64,000 bases of DNA from Acidimicrobiales bacterium (GTDB taxonomy: Bacteria; Actinomycetota; Acidimicrobiia; Acidimicrobiales; Palsa-688). Location: positions 53,690 to 117,689 of the forward strand of contig DATLUM010000011.1 of NCBI GenBank assembly GCA_035533095.1. Reading direction: 5' to 3'. The notes beneath the pieces are model-generated. The model had not been told where the DNA came from, made no database searches, and saw nothing but the letters and a program-made list of their open reading frames with translations. The translations under genes and the position numbers were made by a program. How positions within the stretch are numbered: position 1 is the stretch's first letter; every line of letters starts with the position of its first letter. Below, one piece after another: positions 53,026 through 63,422 of this stretch.

Positions 53026-53376
53026 GTGAGCGAGCGGCAAGTTCACGTCAGCCAGCCGGTGGAAGTCCGCTCCGAGGAGACGCCAAGGTCCTCGGTAGCG
53101 AAACCCCCGGCGTCGGTCGAGAGGTCGGCGTCGGAGCGGGGTGGAGGCAACTGGCCGGTCCGCAGCATGAAGCGAAGCCTGCAGCGTCGTTATTTTGCCC
53201 GAAAGGAACCAGAGAGGGCCGAGCCTGTACCAGCGGTGGCGAAGGCCACGGAAGGCACTTGGGATCTTGGAGCGGATGCCCAGGGACTCTCCGGCGTAGG
53301 GGGCGTGGAACGGTCAGAAGGGTGGCGCGCGATTTCCATCCAATCTCCAGACAAACGCCACCGAGCCTGCTCCTGA
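53026..53376 (+). other. uncertain: 116-codon ORF or 5' part of a group II intron-like RNA
   Basis: An open frame starts with GTG 53026 behind GGAGGAG, but the translation (MSERQVHVSQPVEVRSEETP and further polar residues) has no recognisable fold. At the nucleotide level the start GTGAGCGAGCG, the GGTGGAAGTCCG block near 53060, GCGAAACCC and GAAAGGAACCAGAGAGGG near 53200 look like the domain I-III region of bacterial group II introns, which often stays open as a spurious ORF. No domain V-like hairpin and no reverse transcriptase gene is nearby, so it would be a remnant. Confidence 0.35.
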
Positions 53377-53430
53377 GTCACCTGTGATACATCTCGGTTC
53401 GGGATGGTCCCGGCCGAAGGAGGACAAGCC

Positions 53431-53661
53431 ATGCCGATCATCGACGTGAAGGTGATGGAAGGGGTGCTCACCACCGAGCAGAAGCAGAAGATTGCCCGAG
53501 GCATGACCGACGTGTTCGCCGACGTTGTCGGTTCGCGGGCGCGTTCGGTGACCTGGGTCGTCATCCAGGACGTCGCTAGCGGAGAGTGGACTATGGGTGG
53601 CGACCCAATTACGACCGAAGGTGTCAAGGAGCTCCTGAGCGGCGAGCCCGCCAACGTTTAG
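53431..53661 (+). CDS. 4-oxalocrotonate tautomerase family protein
   Basis: Small tautomerase subunit of 76 aa. After removal of Met the catalytic Pro1 would be exposed (MPIIDVKVMEGVLTTEQKQKIA). The helix ARGMTDVFADVVG and strand VTWVVIQDVASGEWTMGG follow the family pattern. GAAGGAGG lies about eight bases upstream of the ATG. These enzymes shift double bonds in keto acids or act on unknown small molecules; no pathway partner is adjacent. Confidence 0.88.
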   Translation: MPIIDVKVMEGVLTTEQKQKIARGMTDVFADVVGSRARSVTWVVIQDVASGEWTMGGDPITTEGVKELLSGEPANV

Positions 53662-53721
53662 CCATCCTGCTCCACCATTTTCCCGGCTCTTGAGCTGGAG
53701 ATAGACGCGAGAGTGGCCTTG

Positions 53722-53766
53722 CCGTGAGGGAAACTGTGGTTGTCGAGCTTCGCAAATCTCTCACGG
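53722..53766. repeat. inverted repeat CCGTGAG/CTCACGG
   Basis: Seven-base perfect arms at 53722-53728 and 53760-53766 in the 246-bp gap between the tautomerase gene and the convergent metallo-hydrolase gene. Function unclear; too long a loop for a good terminator. No gene is seen in this gap. Confidence 0.3.
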
Positions 53767-53907
53767 TAAGGTGCTCTCTCGATAGGTGGTGGGTGACTGC
53801 TTGACAACAATGAAGGCGTGGATGGTTTGGTCCCGCCCCACTCGGCATCGCGGTTGTCTAACGGCCGTGTGTTGTTCGGAATGGGGGCTGTCCGCGGCGA
53901 GGCGGAA

Positions 53908-54630
53908 TCACACCGAGGATTCGATACGCCGCTGGTAGTCGGCTGCCAGGGCTAATAGGGCACCTTGGCAGTCACCGGTGAACGATGATCCGTGCATCAG
54001 GGCAAGGGTCTGCGGCGCGAGCGCGGCCAGCCGCTCAACGGTGCTAGGCGTGGCAGGTGCCAGACTGCTGGCCCGGAACAGGTCCTCGGCCTCCGACGCC
54101 GCCTCGACGATGTCGGATTCGGTCAGCGGCGGGCCGTCCCCCAGGTGGGTGAAGAGGTCGCCGCACAAAAGGGTTCCCGTCGTCTCCTCGTACAGCACGC
54201 GTGCTTCCCATCCGTGCGGCACGTGGGGGGTGTCGATGTGGCGAACCTTTTTGGCCCCGAGGTCAATAAGTTCGCCCTCGGAGAGCGACCGGGGCGGGCG
54301 ATCCGCCATTTCGTTGAGCGAAACCAAGCAGCCGATGGCCCCGTGGGCAACCTGAGCCTGCGGGGCGACGGCCAGGAACTCGTTCATCGTGCCGCACTCA
54401 TCGGACTCGACATGCCCGAAGGTGATCCAGCGCAGTTGCTCCACCGGCATGACCCTTTGGATGGCGTCACGTACCGAGCCAAACATCGACCGGTGGCCCG
54501 TATGGAACAAGAGCGGCTCCTCATCGAGCACGAGGAACTGGTTGAACGTAAAGCCGGTAGGCCCGATCTCCGGCACGAGAGTAGATAGGCGGTAGATGTC
54601 GGGCGCTATCTCGTCCACCTTCGTCTCCAC
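53908..54630 (-). CDS. metallo-beta-lactamase-fold protein with diiron-type (ODP-like) site
   Basis: Protein of 240 aa with an MBL fold. The first metal motif is ITFGHVESDECG (H-x-E-x-D), as in flavodiiron proteins and oxygen-sensing ODP domains, rather than the HxHxDH of zinc hydrolases. Further ligands are candidates in VAHGAIG (His), LLCGDLFTH (Asp) and LALMHGSSF (His). No flavodoxin domain is attached. GTG start with AAGGAGAG upstream. It follows the flavin oxidase gene by 14 bases in one operon. A role in O2, NO or peroxide sensing or reduction is inferred. Confidence 0.82.
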   Translation of the reverse strand: METKVDEIAPDIYRLSTLVPEIGPTGFTFNQFLVLDEEPLLFHTGHRSMFGSVRDAIQRVMPVEQLRWITFGHVESDECGTMNEFLAVAPQAQVAHGAIGCLVSLNEMADRPPRSLSEGELIDLGAKKVRHIDTPHVPHGWEARVLYEETTGTLLCGDLFTHLGDGPPLTESDIVEAASEAEDLFRASSLAPATPSTVERLAALAPQTLALMHGSSFTGDCQGALLALAADYQRRIESSV

Positions 54631-54644
54631 GCTTCTCTCCTTTT

Positions 54645-56120
54645 CTAAGCCTCCACAGAGTCTGATCGATCACCACAGCATGTGCCACCCGATCCGGCAA
54701 GGGCCGGCGCCGAGATGCTGGTCGCTGCCGCGGACCCGCGGACAAAGGCATCGGCGGCGAGCACGCCGTCGGGGTCGTACCGCTCGGCAACGGCGGCCAA
54801 GCGGGCGAGCGTGGGCTCATCGTAGGCGCGGCGTGCGCTGGTGGCGTCGTGCGGTGGGCCGTAGTTCGGCCAGACCCCGCCGGTGTCCCAGTCTGCCAGT
54901 GCCGCGAACAGCCGCTGCGCGTGCGGCACGACGGCTGGGTCCAGTGCGACGCCCACGGCCAGCACGCTGTACGCGGCGCTACGGTGTACGAACGCGCTGG
55001 GGTGGGCACCCTTGCGGGCGTACGCCCCTCCGAGCTGGCGAACCTCCACGATGATCTGCGGTGAGTCCGACTCGGGCCCCGCCACAGCGAGCAGCCGCTC
55101 CACGGTCTCGTCGGTGAAGTCGGTGAGCAGCATGGCCGGGTCACGCACCGGCATCGGGTCGACGGGGTCGGCGTGGACGGAGTCCACCTCCGTGTACGGC
55201 TTCACGGCTGCGTCGTCGACCAGCACGGGCGCGACGGTGCGCATCTGATCGAGCAGCCGTGACCCGTCGTCGGGGTCGCCGACCCACAAGAAGCGAACGC
55301 TGATCGCCATCCTGCCGACGAGCGGGGGCGGAGCGTCGGCCGCGTCAGGCGGCACCTGCAGGATCGCGAACGACGTGGTCGCCTGCTCCGGCAGAGTCCG
55401 CGACCACGCCCGCCAGCGGTCGATGACCGTCGGCGCGTCCTCGCCGGCGAAGTAGACCGCGCCGCCGTAGAAGCCGGCCAGTGGCAGCAGGTCGAACTCG
55501 ACCGCGGTTACGATCCCGCCGGCGCCCTTGCCGCCGCGCAGCGCGAAGAACAAGTCCGGATGCTCGTCGGGAGTGACCCGGCGCAGCACGCCGTCGCCGG
55601 TGACGACATCGAACGCGCGGACGCGGTCGGCGGCGATGCCGAACGTACGGGTCATCGGACCGACACCGCCGCCGGTCGTGTAACCGATGACGCCCACGTC
55701 GCTCGAGGAGCCGTTCAGCGGGGCGAGCCCGTAGGGCGCCGCCGCTTCGATGACTCGCCGCCACTTCACCCCGGCACCAACCCGCGCCCAACGCTCCTCG
55801 GGATGGATCGTCACCTCGTCGAGGTGCCCGGTGACAAGCAGGATGTGCCCTGCCAGGGAGCTCACCGCGCCGTGCCCGGTCGCCTGCACGCCGACCGTCA
55901 TCTTCTGCGCTCGAGCGAACGCGACGGTCGCGGACACGTCCGCCGCAGACAGCGGCGCCACAACCGCAGCCGGGCGCATCTCCACGGCCAGGTTCCACGG
56001 CCTGACTAACTCCTCATACGTTGGCTCACGCGGCTCGGCGACGGTCCCGGGCACTCGCGCGCGCAGCTCGTCGAGCAGTGCGCGACGGTAGGCCGGGGTC
56101 TCGGTGCGAACGGAATTCAT
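54645..56120 (-). CDS. FAD-linked oxidase, berberine-bridge/6-hydroxynicotine oxidase type
   Basis: Flavoprotein oxidase of 491 aa. The PCMH-type FAD-binding domain holds VGVQATGHGAVSSLAGHILL, whose His is the likely 8-alpha-histidyl attachment point; the second covalent Cys of BBE-type plant enzymes is not apparent, so a mono-covalent flavin is expected. GYTTGGGVGPMTRTFGIAADRV and the C-terminal BBE segment WPNYGPPHDATSARRAYDEPTLARLAAVAERYDPDGVL are typical. ATG 56120 follows GGAGG. Substrate unknown. Co-transcribed with the diiron-type MBL protein. Confidence 0.9.
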   Translation of the reverse strand: MNSVRTETPAYRRALLDELRARVPGTVAEPREPTYEELVRPWNLAVEMRPAAVVAPLSAADVSATVAFARAQKMTVGVQATGHGAVSSLAGHILLVTGHLDEVTIHPEERWARVGAGVKWRRVIEAAAPYGLAPLNGSSSDVGVIGYTTGGGVGPMTRTFGIAADRVRAFDVVTGDGVLRRVTPDEHPDLFFALRGGKGAGGIVTAVEFDLLPLAGFYGGAVYFAGEDAPTVIDRWRAWSRTLPEQATTSFAILQVPPDAADAPPPLVGRMAISVRFLWVGDPDDGSRLLDQMRTVAPVLVDDAAVKPYTEVDSVHADPVDPMPVRDPAMLLTDFTDETVERLLAVAGPESDSPQIIVEVRQLGGAYARKGAHPSAFVHRSAAYSVLAVGVALDPAVVPHAQRLFAALADWDTGGVWPNYGPPHDATSARRAYDEPTLARLAAVAERYDPDGVLAADAFVRGSAAATSISAPALAGSGGTCCGDRSDSVEA

Positions 56121-56330
56121 GACTGCCTCCAGGGGGACGAAACCGGGACCGGACATCAGGCCCCGGACCGGCGGTCATCCAAGCGGCGCGCTCTGCAGAT
56201 CCGACAAAGACGACGTGGAGGCGGCGTGGAGAGTCGACGCCCCCAAGCCGGCTGGGTGGCGGGCACCGGGATCGGACTCGGTCTCGTGCAAGTCGAGCAT
56301 CGGCCGGTTCCTGGCGAAGGCATCGGCTTT

Positions 56331-59003
<2,673 letters not shown>

Positions 59004-59046
59004 TAGCAGTCCTTGGTCAGCGGATGACTCAGCGCCGCCCTACCGG

Positions 59047-59640
59047 TCACCCCTCGCCACGCTTCTGGCTGCCGAAGCGCAGGAACCCGGTGAGAGCGGC
59101 GATCACCACGGCCACGCCGATGCCCAACTCGAGCACCTCACGGCCGGTGCGGAAGTCCACCAGGACCTCGATGAAAGACACAGCGGCGACAAGGACGATC
59201 ATCGCGATCACCCGGGCCTTGAGATCGTTGAGGTCTTGCATGAGCAGCCACGGGGGAAGTGGCCTCGCCCCGGGCGGATCGACCCGGCTGACGAACAGCT
59301 CGTAGAAGCCGATAGCGGCGATGAGCATGGTGGCGCCGATCAGGAACAGGTCTATGACCGTCAGAAAGCCGGAGATGTTGGCCGCCGCCGGCCCCGGATG
59401 CTCGATGACGTCTCGCACCGAACGACCGAAGTAGTAGGCGCCGTAGGCGAAGGCGCCCAGCGCCACAGCGACAAGAACGGCCACGGGGATCATCACCAGT
59501 AAGCGGGACGCGCCTAGAAGCCGCTCGAAGCCGGTTTCGAACCGAGAGCGGCCGGCGGCCGGCCCGTGCAACTCGGACTTCGGGGTGTCTTCCGTGGGTT
59601 CGACCCCAGCGCTTGTGTGCTCGTCGCTACCGGTGGCCAT
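59047..59640 (-). CDS. UPF0114 (YqhA-like) membrane protein
   Basis: Protein of 197 aa. A 35-residue polar start is followed by ASRLLVMIPVAVLVAVALGAF, a second segment ISGFLTVIDLFLIGATMLIAAIGFYELFV, the conserved loop PPWLLMQDLNDLKARVIAMIVLVAAVSFIEV and a last segment. This is the YqhA family, of unknown function. It is the first gene of a unit with the Ca2+-type ATPase, hinting at an ion-related role. Confidence 0.87.
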   Translation of the reverse strand: MATGSDEHTSAGVEPTEDTPKSELHGPAAGRSRFETGFERLLGASRLLVMIPVAVLVAVALGAFAYGAYYFGRSVRDVIEHPGPAAANISGFLTVIDLFLIGATMLIAAIGFYELFVSRVDPPGARPLPPWLLMQDLNDLKARVIAMIVLVAAVSFIEVLVDFRTGREVLELGIGVAVVIAALTGFLRFGSQKRGEG

Positions 59641-59979
59641 GCCAAGCCTCTACTAGTCGGGGCGATGGTTCGGCCTCCCCGGTCGAAGCCGGAAGGCCCG
59701 TATTCGATCGGCACCTTCCTGGGCCTGCCGAGCGAGGTTTCGACCGTGACATGATCCCAGTCTCGGAGGCATCTCCGACCATCTACCAGGGCCAATCGGC
59801 CTATCCGGGCACCGGCTACCGGCTGCTCCGAGTTGCCACCGCCCCCACCGGAGCCAGCGGCCTCACAGGTCGGTATAGACACAGAGGCCCAGGAGTCTGT
59901 GCGCTTCGATGACCGCGAGGTTGCGGTGAGGTTGTGGTCCCTCGACCCAATGCCCGCTGGTCACCGCGGATACGGCTGG
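59641..59979. other. stretch without a supported gene
   Basis: Open frames in both directions are proline/arginine-rich shadows without ribosome binding sites. It holds the promoter side of the UPF0114 gene and leads into decayed mobile-element DNA on the right. Confidence 0.4.
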
Positions 59980-60162
59980 CTAGACGTCCGAGACGGAATC
60001 AAGCTGCTGGCGCACTCCCGGCGTGTCCCGGATCACTTCAGCCAGCCGTCCCTCGGCGTGTGCCTGCTCGGCGTCTTGACGCAGAGCCCGCAGACGATCC
60101 TCCGCCTCACGCACTTGGCGTTCCTCATCGGCGGTGAGTCGGTGAGAACCTGTCTTGGCCAC
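59980..60162 (-). CDS. 60-aa helical small protein
   Basis: GTG-initiated ORF coding for a highly charged helix, MAKTGSHRLTADEERQVREA, then EDRLRALRQDAEQAHAEGRLAEVI, with heptad-like spacing suggesting a coiled coil, then a short polar tail. It is a plausible protein but no ribosome binding site stands out and the family is not recognised. It sits next to the recombinase remnant and may be cargo of the same element. Confidence 0.4.
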   Translation of the reverse strand: MAKTGSHRLTADEERQVREAEDRLRALRQDAEQAHAEGRLAEVIRDTPGVRQQLDSVSDV

Positions 60163-60233
60163 GCCGCCAGCGTGCCGCGCGCACCGGTGCGAGCCTCGTT
60201 AACGCCCGGGTGGCGCATCCCTAATCTGTCCCT

Positions 60234-60431
60234 ACCGCCGCCCTTGCCATCGACCCGCCCGTCGTCCAAGAGCTTCGCGTAGAGCGAGTCGAGGTGGTCG
60301 CCCCTGAGGCGACGGAGCGGCATGCGCCCGATCCGCGGGGTGACGTGACTCTCGATGTTTCGCGGGTAGCCGTCCCAGGTGCTTGGTCGAAGGCTGATCT
60401 GCTTTCGAGGTAGCGTCGAAGTCGAGGTCAC
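60234..60431 (-). pseudogene. tyrosine recombinase (integrase) remnant, core-binding domain
   Basis: From GTG 60431 (AGGAGG upstream) the frame codes for SLRPSTWDGYPRNIESHVTP followed by RIGRMPLRRLRGDHLDSLYAKLLDDGR, which is the SAM-like core-binding domain of phage-type integrases. After GRVDGKGGG near 60234 the resemblance ends although the frame stays open to 60033. The catalytic domain (R...HxxR...Y) is missing, as is the N-terminal arm-binding domain. It marks a former integrative element. Confidence 0.7.
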
Positions 60432-60483
60432 GCCGGCCTCCTAGCGGGCCCGCCCCGCCGACCAACGTGTGTGGGACCTGTGC

Positions 60484-60816
60484 TCAGCCGGCGGAACAAT
60501 CCACGGCAATCTCAAGCGCGGCGCAGACCTGCCGCATGCGCTCGTCGGCCAGGCGGCCGAGCCGCTCGACCAAGACAGCCACCGAGACGCTCTCGACAGA
60601 ATCCAGGTTCACCGCGCACCGCCGTGGCACCGGATCATCACCCGGCTCGAGCACCACCTCGCTGGGCAACCCTCGGATCGTCGTAGTGCACGGCCCGACC
60701 AGCGTCCTGCGCAATCGCGGAATGGCGGCATCGCGGGACAGGACCACGACCGGCCTGCGACCGATGCCTGCCAGTTCGCACCACCACAACTCTCCACGGG
60801 CGGGAAGCGTGCTCAC
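60484..60816 (-). CDS. MazF/PemK-like endoribonuclease toxin
   Basis: Protein of 110 aa. The MazF pattern is [23 protein letters not shown] at the start, [19 protein letters not shown] in the middle and [23 protein letters not shown] near the end. Such toxins cut mRNA. GTG 60816 sits in a GTGA overlap with the antitoxin frame, the usual toxin-after-antitoxin layout. Key Arg and Thr/Ser residues appear intact, so it should be active if made. Confidence 0.85.
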   Translation of the reverse strand: MSTLPARGELWWCELAGIGRRPVVVLSRDAAIPRLRRTLVGPCTTTIRGLPSEVVLEPGDDPVPRRCAVNLDSVESVSVAVLVERLGRLADERMRQVCAALEIAVDCSAG

Positions 60817-61049
60817 GACGAGGCTGCAGCATCCCGGAATGACGCCAGGTCGCCCCACTCGTCCGCCTCGCCGAGGGGGTGCTCGGCATATGCCGCATAA
60901 GCGGCGTCGACCTCGACTGCACGATGCCGGGCAAGCAGGGCGGTGAGAGCCTCGTCGATCAATACCGCGTCGGTCACGCCCGCCCGTGCCCGTCGGGCCT
61001 TGGCCAGGAGCTGCTCGTCGACTGTCGTGCTGACACGAACCCTTGCGAT
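60813..61049 (-). CDS. MazE-like antitoxin lacking a standard start codon
   Basis: The frame codes for [20 protein letters not shown], then [21 protein letters not shown] and [28 protein letters not shown]: an N-terminal ribbon-helix-helix DNA-binding part and an acidic toxin-binding tail. The expected first codon, directly before GCA AGG GTT, is ATC (61047-61049); no ATG, GTG or TTG occurs upstream in this frame. An ATG six codons' width upstream is in another frame. Either ATC is used as a rare start or the gene is mutated. It overlaps the toxin start by 4 bases. Confidence 0.7.
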   Translation of the reverse strand: MARVRVSTTVDEQLLAKARRARAGVTDAVLIDEALTALLARHRAVEVDAAYAAYAEHPLGEADEWGDLASFRDAAASS

Positions 61050-61071
61050 GCCATAAGTATGCCATGAGTAT
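61050..61071. promoter_or_regulatory. tandem 11-bp repeat at the toxin-antitoxin promoter
   Basis: GCCATAAGTAT (61050-61060) is directly followed by GCCATGAGTAT (61061-61071), one mismatch. Read on the minus strand it gives two ATACT(C/T)ATGGC units immediately before the antitoxin. Direct repeats fit binding by ribbon-helix-helix antitoxins and may include the -10 box. Confidence 0.5.
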
Positions 61072-61118
61072 GCTACGCCGGTCCCAGTCCATCGGTCCTG
61101 TGGTAGTCCGCAGCCGGA

Positions 61119-61259
61119 TCAGCGCCGGCTCCCCCCACCGAAGGGCAACCAGATAGCCGGGTCCGGAGGCTTGCCGACGAAGCGTTCAGGGTCGAAACGA
61201 CCGGGCTCCTCGTAGTTCCCCGCCCCCATGTGCACCACCACGCCTTGAGGCGCGGTCAT
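61119..61259 (-). pseudogene. cytochrome P450 C-terminal remnant
   Basis: A 46-codon frame gives QGVVVHMGAGNYEEPGRFDP, then ERFVGKPPDPAIWLPFGGGSRR and a stop. This contains the PERF motif and the heme-loop start FGGGSRR of a P450. The sequence reads CGCTGATCC where RC(I) would need CGCTGCATC: loss of one C destroys the heme cysteine codon and creates TGA. Nothing of the rest of the enzyme is left. Confidence 0.75.
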
Positions 61260-61427
61260 CGGACCCTTCCCTCGGTTGGTCCCCGCCGGCGGCCAGTTCG
61301 GCCATGACGAGCCGTTGACGCGTCGGCCAGGCTGTCGAAGAGGGGCGGACCGAACGGACGAATTAGAAGCCTCCCTCGGGGAATCTCAGGTAAGCCACTC
61401 CGGAGCAATTCATCCAGGAGGTGCTCC

Positions 61428-61760
61428 ATGCCGGTTCTCATGACCATGCGTGTCGCAGGTGACCCGAAGAAGCTCGAGGAGCAGGGAGTCAACGGTCGCG
61501 ATGCTCTCGACTCCATCATGGAAAGTGCCAAGAAGCACGGGATCATCGCCCACCGCTTCTACGGCAGCGACGACGGCCAGATCATGGTCGTGGACCTGTG
61601 GCCGGACCCGCAGAGCTTCCAGAAGTTCTTCGAGGAGAACGGTGCCCGCATCCAGCCGCTGATCCAGGCCACCGGCGCGCAGGGCGAGCCGGAGGTGACC
61701 TTCTGGCACGAGCTGGACATGCCCGACAAGGTCGGCTGGGAGGAGTCAGAGAGCGGGTAG
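61428..61760 (+). CDS. ABM-like small protein
   Basis: Protein of 110 aa. MPVLMTMRVAGDPKKLEEQG, HGIIAHRFYGSDDGQIMVVDLWPDPQSFQKFFEE and a last strand PEVTFWHELDMPD follow a dimeric ferredoxin-like (ABM/DUF) fold. AGGAGGTG precedes ATG by four to five bases. No function can be assigned. The end overlaps the convergent sigma factor gene by 15 bases. Confidence 0.78.
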   Translation: MPVLMTMRVAGDPKKLEEQGVNGRDALDSIMESAKKHGIIAHRFYGSDDGQIMVVDLWPDPQSFQKFFEENGARIQPLIQATGAQGEPEVTFWHELDMPDKVGWEESESG

Positions 61761-62972
61761 TGACGCCGCCAGCCGGGCGCTGATCAGCGAGCGCTCGCTC
61801 GGGTTGGCCGTCAGCTCCAGCGCCGCCGAGTCAGCGGCGGCAGCCTCCGCGTCGCGCCCCAACTCCCGGAGCAACGACGCCCGCGTCGCGTGGAACAGGT
61901 GGTACCGGCCGAGCTCACCCGCGAGCGAGTCGACCTCCTCCAATGCTTCCGCCGGACCCGAGGTGTGCGACACCACGACCGCACGGTTGAGCCGGACCAC
62001 CGGCGGAGGGTCGATCGCGACGAGCATGTCGTAGAGGGCCAGCAGCTGCTTCCAGTCGGTCTCCTCCCAACTGGGCGACTCGCAATGGACCGCAGCGATC
62101 GCGGCCTCCAACAGGAACGGACCGGGCCGGCCCATCGCGCCCGCCCGCTCGATCAACGACACAGCGCTACCGATCACCCGCCCGTCCCACAACCCACGGT
62201 CCTGCTCGGCGAGCACGACCAGCTCCCCGCCGGCGCCGACACGGGCGTCCCAGCGCGCCACGCTCAGGCGGATCAGCCCCAGCAGAGCCAGAGGTTCGGG
62301 CTCGTCGGGCAGGGCGCCGGCGACGAGGCCGGCGAGTCACTCCGCGTCGTCGACCAACTCGCGCCTGGTGCCGGTGTCGCCGGCGGTGGTGAAGAACCCC
62401 TCGTTGTAGATCAGGTAGATGACCGTGAGGACCTGATGCAGGCGCTCTCTCATCTCGTGGGGCTCGGGCGCCCGGTAGGGGATGGCGGCTGCGACGATCT
62501 TCTGCTTCGCGCGGGTCAGTCTTTTCGCCAGCGTCGCCTCGGGGACCATGAACGCCCGTGCGATCTCGGCGGTGGTCAGGCCGCCGACCGCCTTGAGGGT
62601 GAGAGCGAGCTGGAAGTCGGGGTCGAGGGCGGGGTGGCAGCAGGTGAAGATCAGCCGCATGCGGTCGTCGGGTTCGCGGGTGACGGACTCGGTGAGCGCG
62701 GCAACCGCCTCGAGCTTGCCCTGGTAGCGCTTCTCCCTGCGGATGCGGTCCAGCGCCCGGTGACGTGCGGTGACGAGCAGCCAGGCGCCCGGCCGGTCGG
62801 GCACGCCGTCGCGGGGCCAGCGGGCGAGGGCTTCGGCCACCGCTTCGGAGACCATCTCCTCGGCGAGGTCGAAGTCGCCGACGAGTCGCACGAGGGTGGC
62901 GGTCAGGCGCCCCGCCTCCTCGCGGAACACCCGGTCGATGAGCGACCGGGTGTCCGCGCGGGAGGTACTCAC
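61746..62972 (-). pseudogene. ECF42-like RNA polymerase sigma factor interrupted by an in-frame TGA
   Basis: From GTG 62972 the frame codes for 211 residues with sigma region 2 (FDLAEEMVSEAVAEALARWP, GAWLLVTARHRALDRIRREKR) and region 4 (LALTLKAVGGLTTAEIARAFMVPEATLAKRLTRAK), then meets TGA at 62337-62339. The same frame continues without further stop for 196 residues (LAGLVAGALPDEPEPLALLG to SARLAASLPAL), which is the TPR-like C-terminal extension of this sigma class. A CGA-to-TGA change would explain it. The upstream YCII/DGPF-type gene overlaps the start by 4 bases, the typical ECF42 partner. Whether the 211-aa product works is unknown. Confidence 0.8.
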
Positions 62973-63310
62973 ATCTCGTCGACGGGGCGCACCTCGACCT
63001 TGCCGTCGGGCATGGGGAAGCTGCGTGCCAGCTCGAGCGCGGCGTCGAGATCCGGGACGTTCACCACGGCGTAGCCGCCGACGGCCTCCTTCGCCTCGAG
63101 CAGCGGGCGGTCGATCAGCGTGGAGGATCCCCGGTCGAGCACGACGGTGGTCGCGGTGTGGGGCTCTCGGAGCTTGTACGCCTCGACGATGGTGCCGTCG
63201 GCGTAGTACTTGGCGAACCACTCGCCGATCTGGCCGAAGATGGCTGCCTTGTCGTCGTCGGACGCCTCGTCCTGCCAGGCGCCCCTTGTGAGCAGCAGCA
63301 CGTATTTCAT
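62969..63310 (-). CDS. YCII/DGPF-type protein, partner of the sigma factor
   Basis: Protein of 113 aa with the YCII-related fold: MKYVLLLTRGAWQDEASDDD, GTIVEAYKLREPHTATTV, then IDRPLLEAKEAVGGYAVVNVPDLDAALELARSFP and VEVRPVDEM. The usual DGPF motif is changed to DRPL here. ATG 63310 has CAGGAGG about ten bases upstream. It overlaps the sigma factor GTG by 4 bases, as in ECF42 loci, where such proteins may be both target and effector. Biochemical function unknown. Confidence 0.85.
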   Translation of the reverse strand: MKYVLLLTRGAWQDEASDDDKAAIFGQIGEWFAKYYADGTIVEAYKLREPHTATTVVLDRGSSTLIDRPLLEAKEAVGGYAVVNVPDLDAALELARSFPMPDGKVEVRPVDEM

Positions 63311-63422
63311 TGCGGTTCCTCCTGTGGTGTGAGTTGTACCACCACGACGAACGGCCGGCTCCCGAAAGGACACCCCTCCGGGGGAATTCCTCCGCCGCTC
63401 GACCGGCAGCGTCACGGGGCTA

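Noticed and set aside
56121..56330. 41-codon minus-strand ORF (MLDLHETESDPGAR...) between the ATPase and the flavin oxidase
   Set aside because: No ribosome binding site, no family resemblance; probably leader or spacer DNA.
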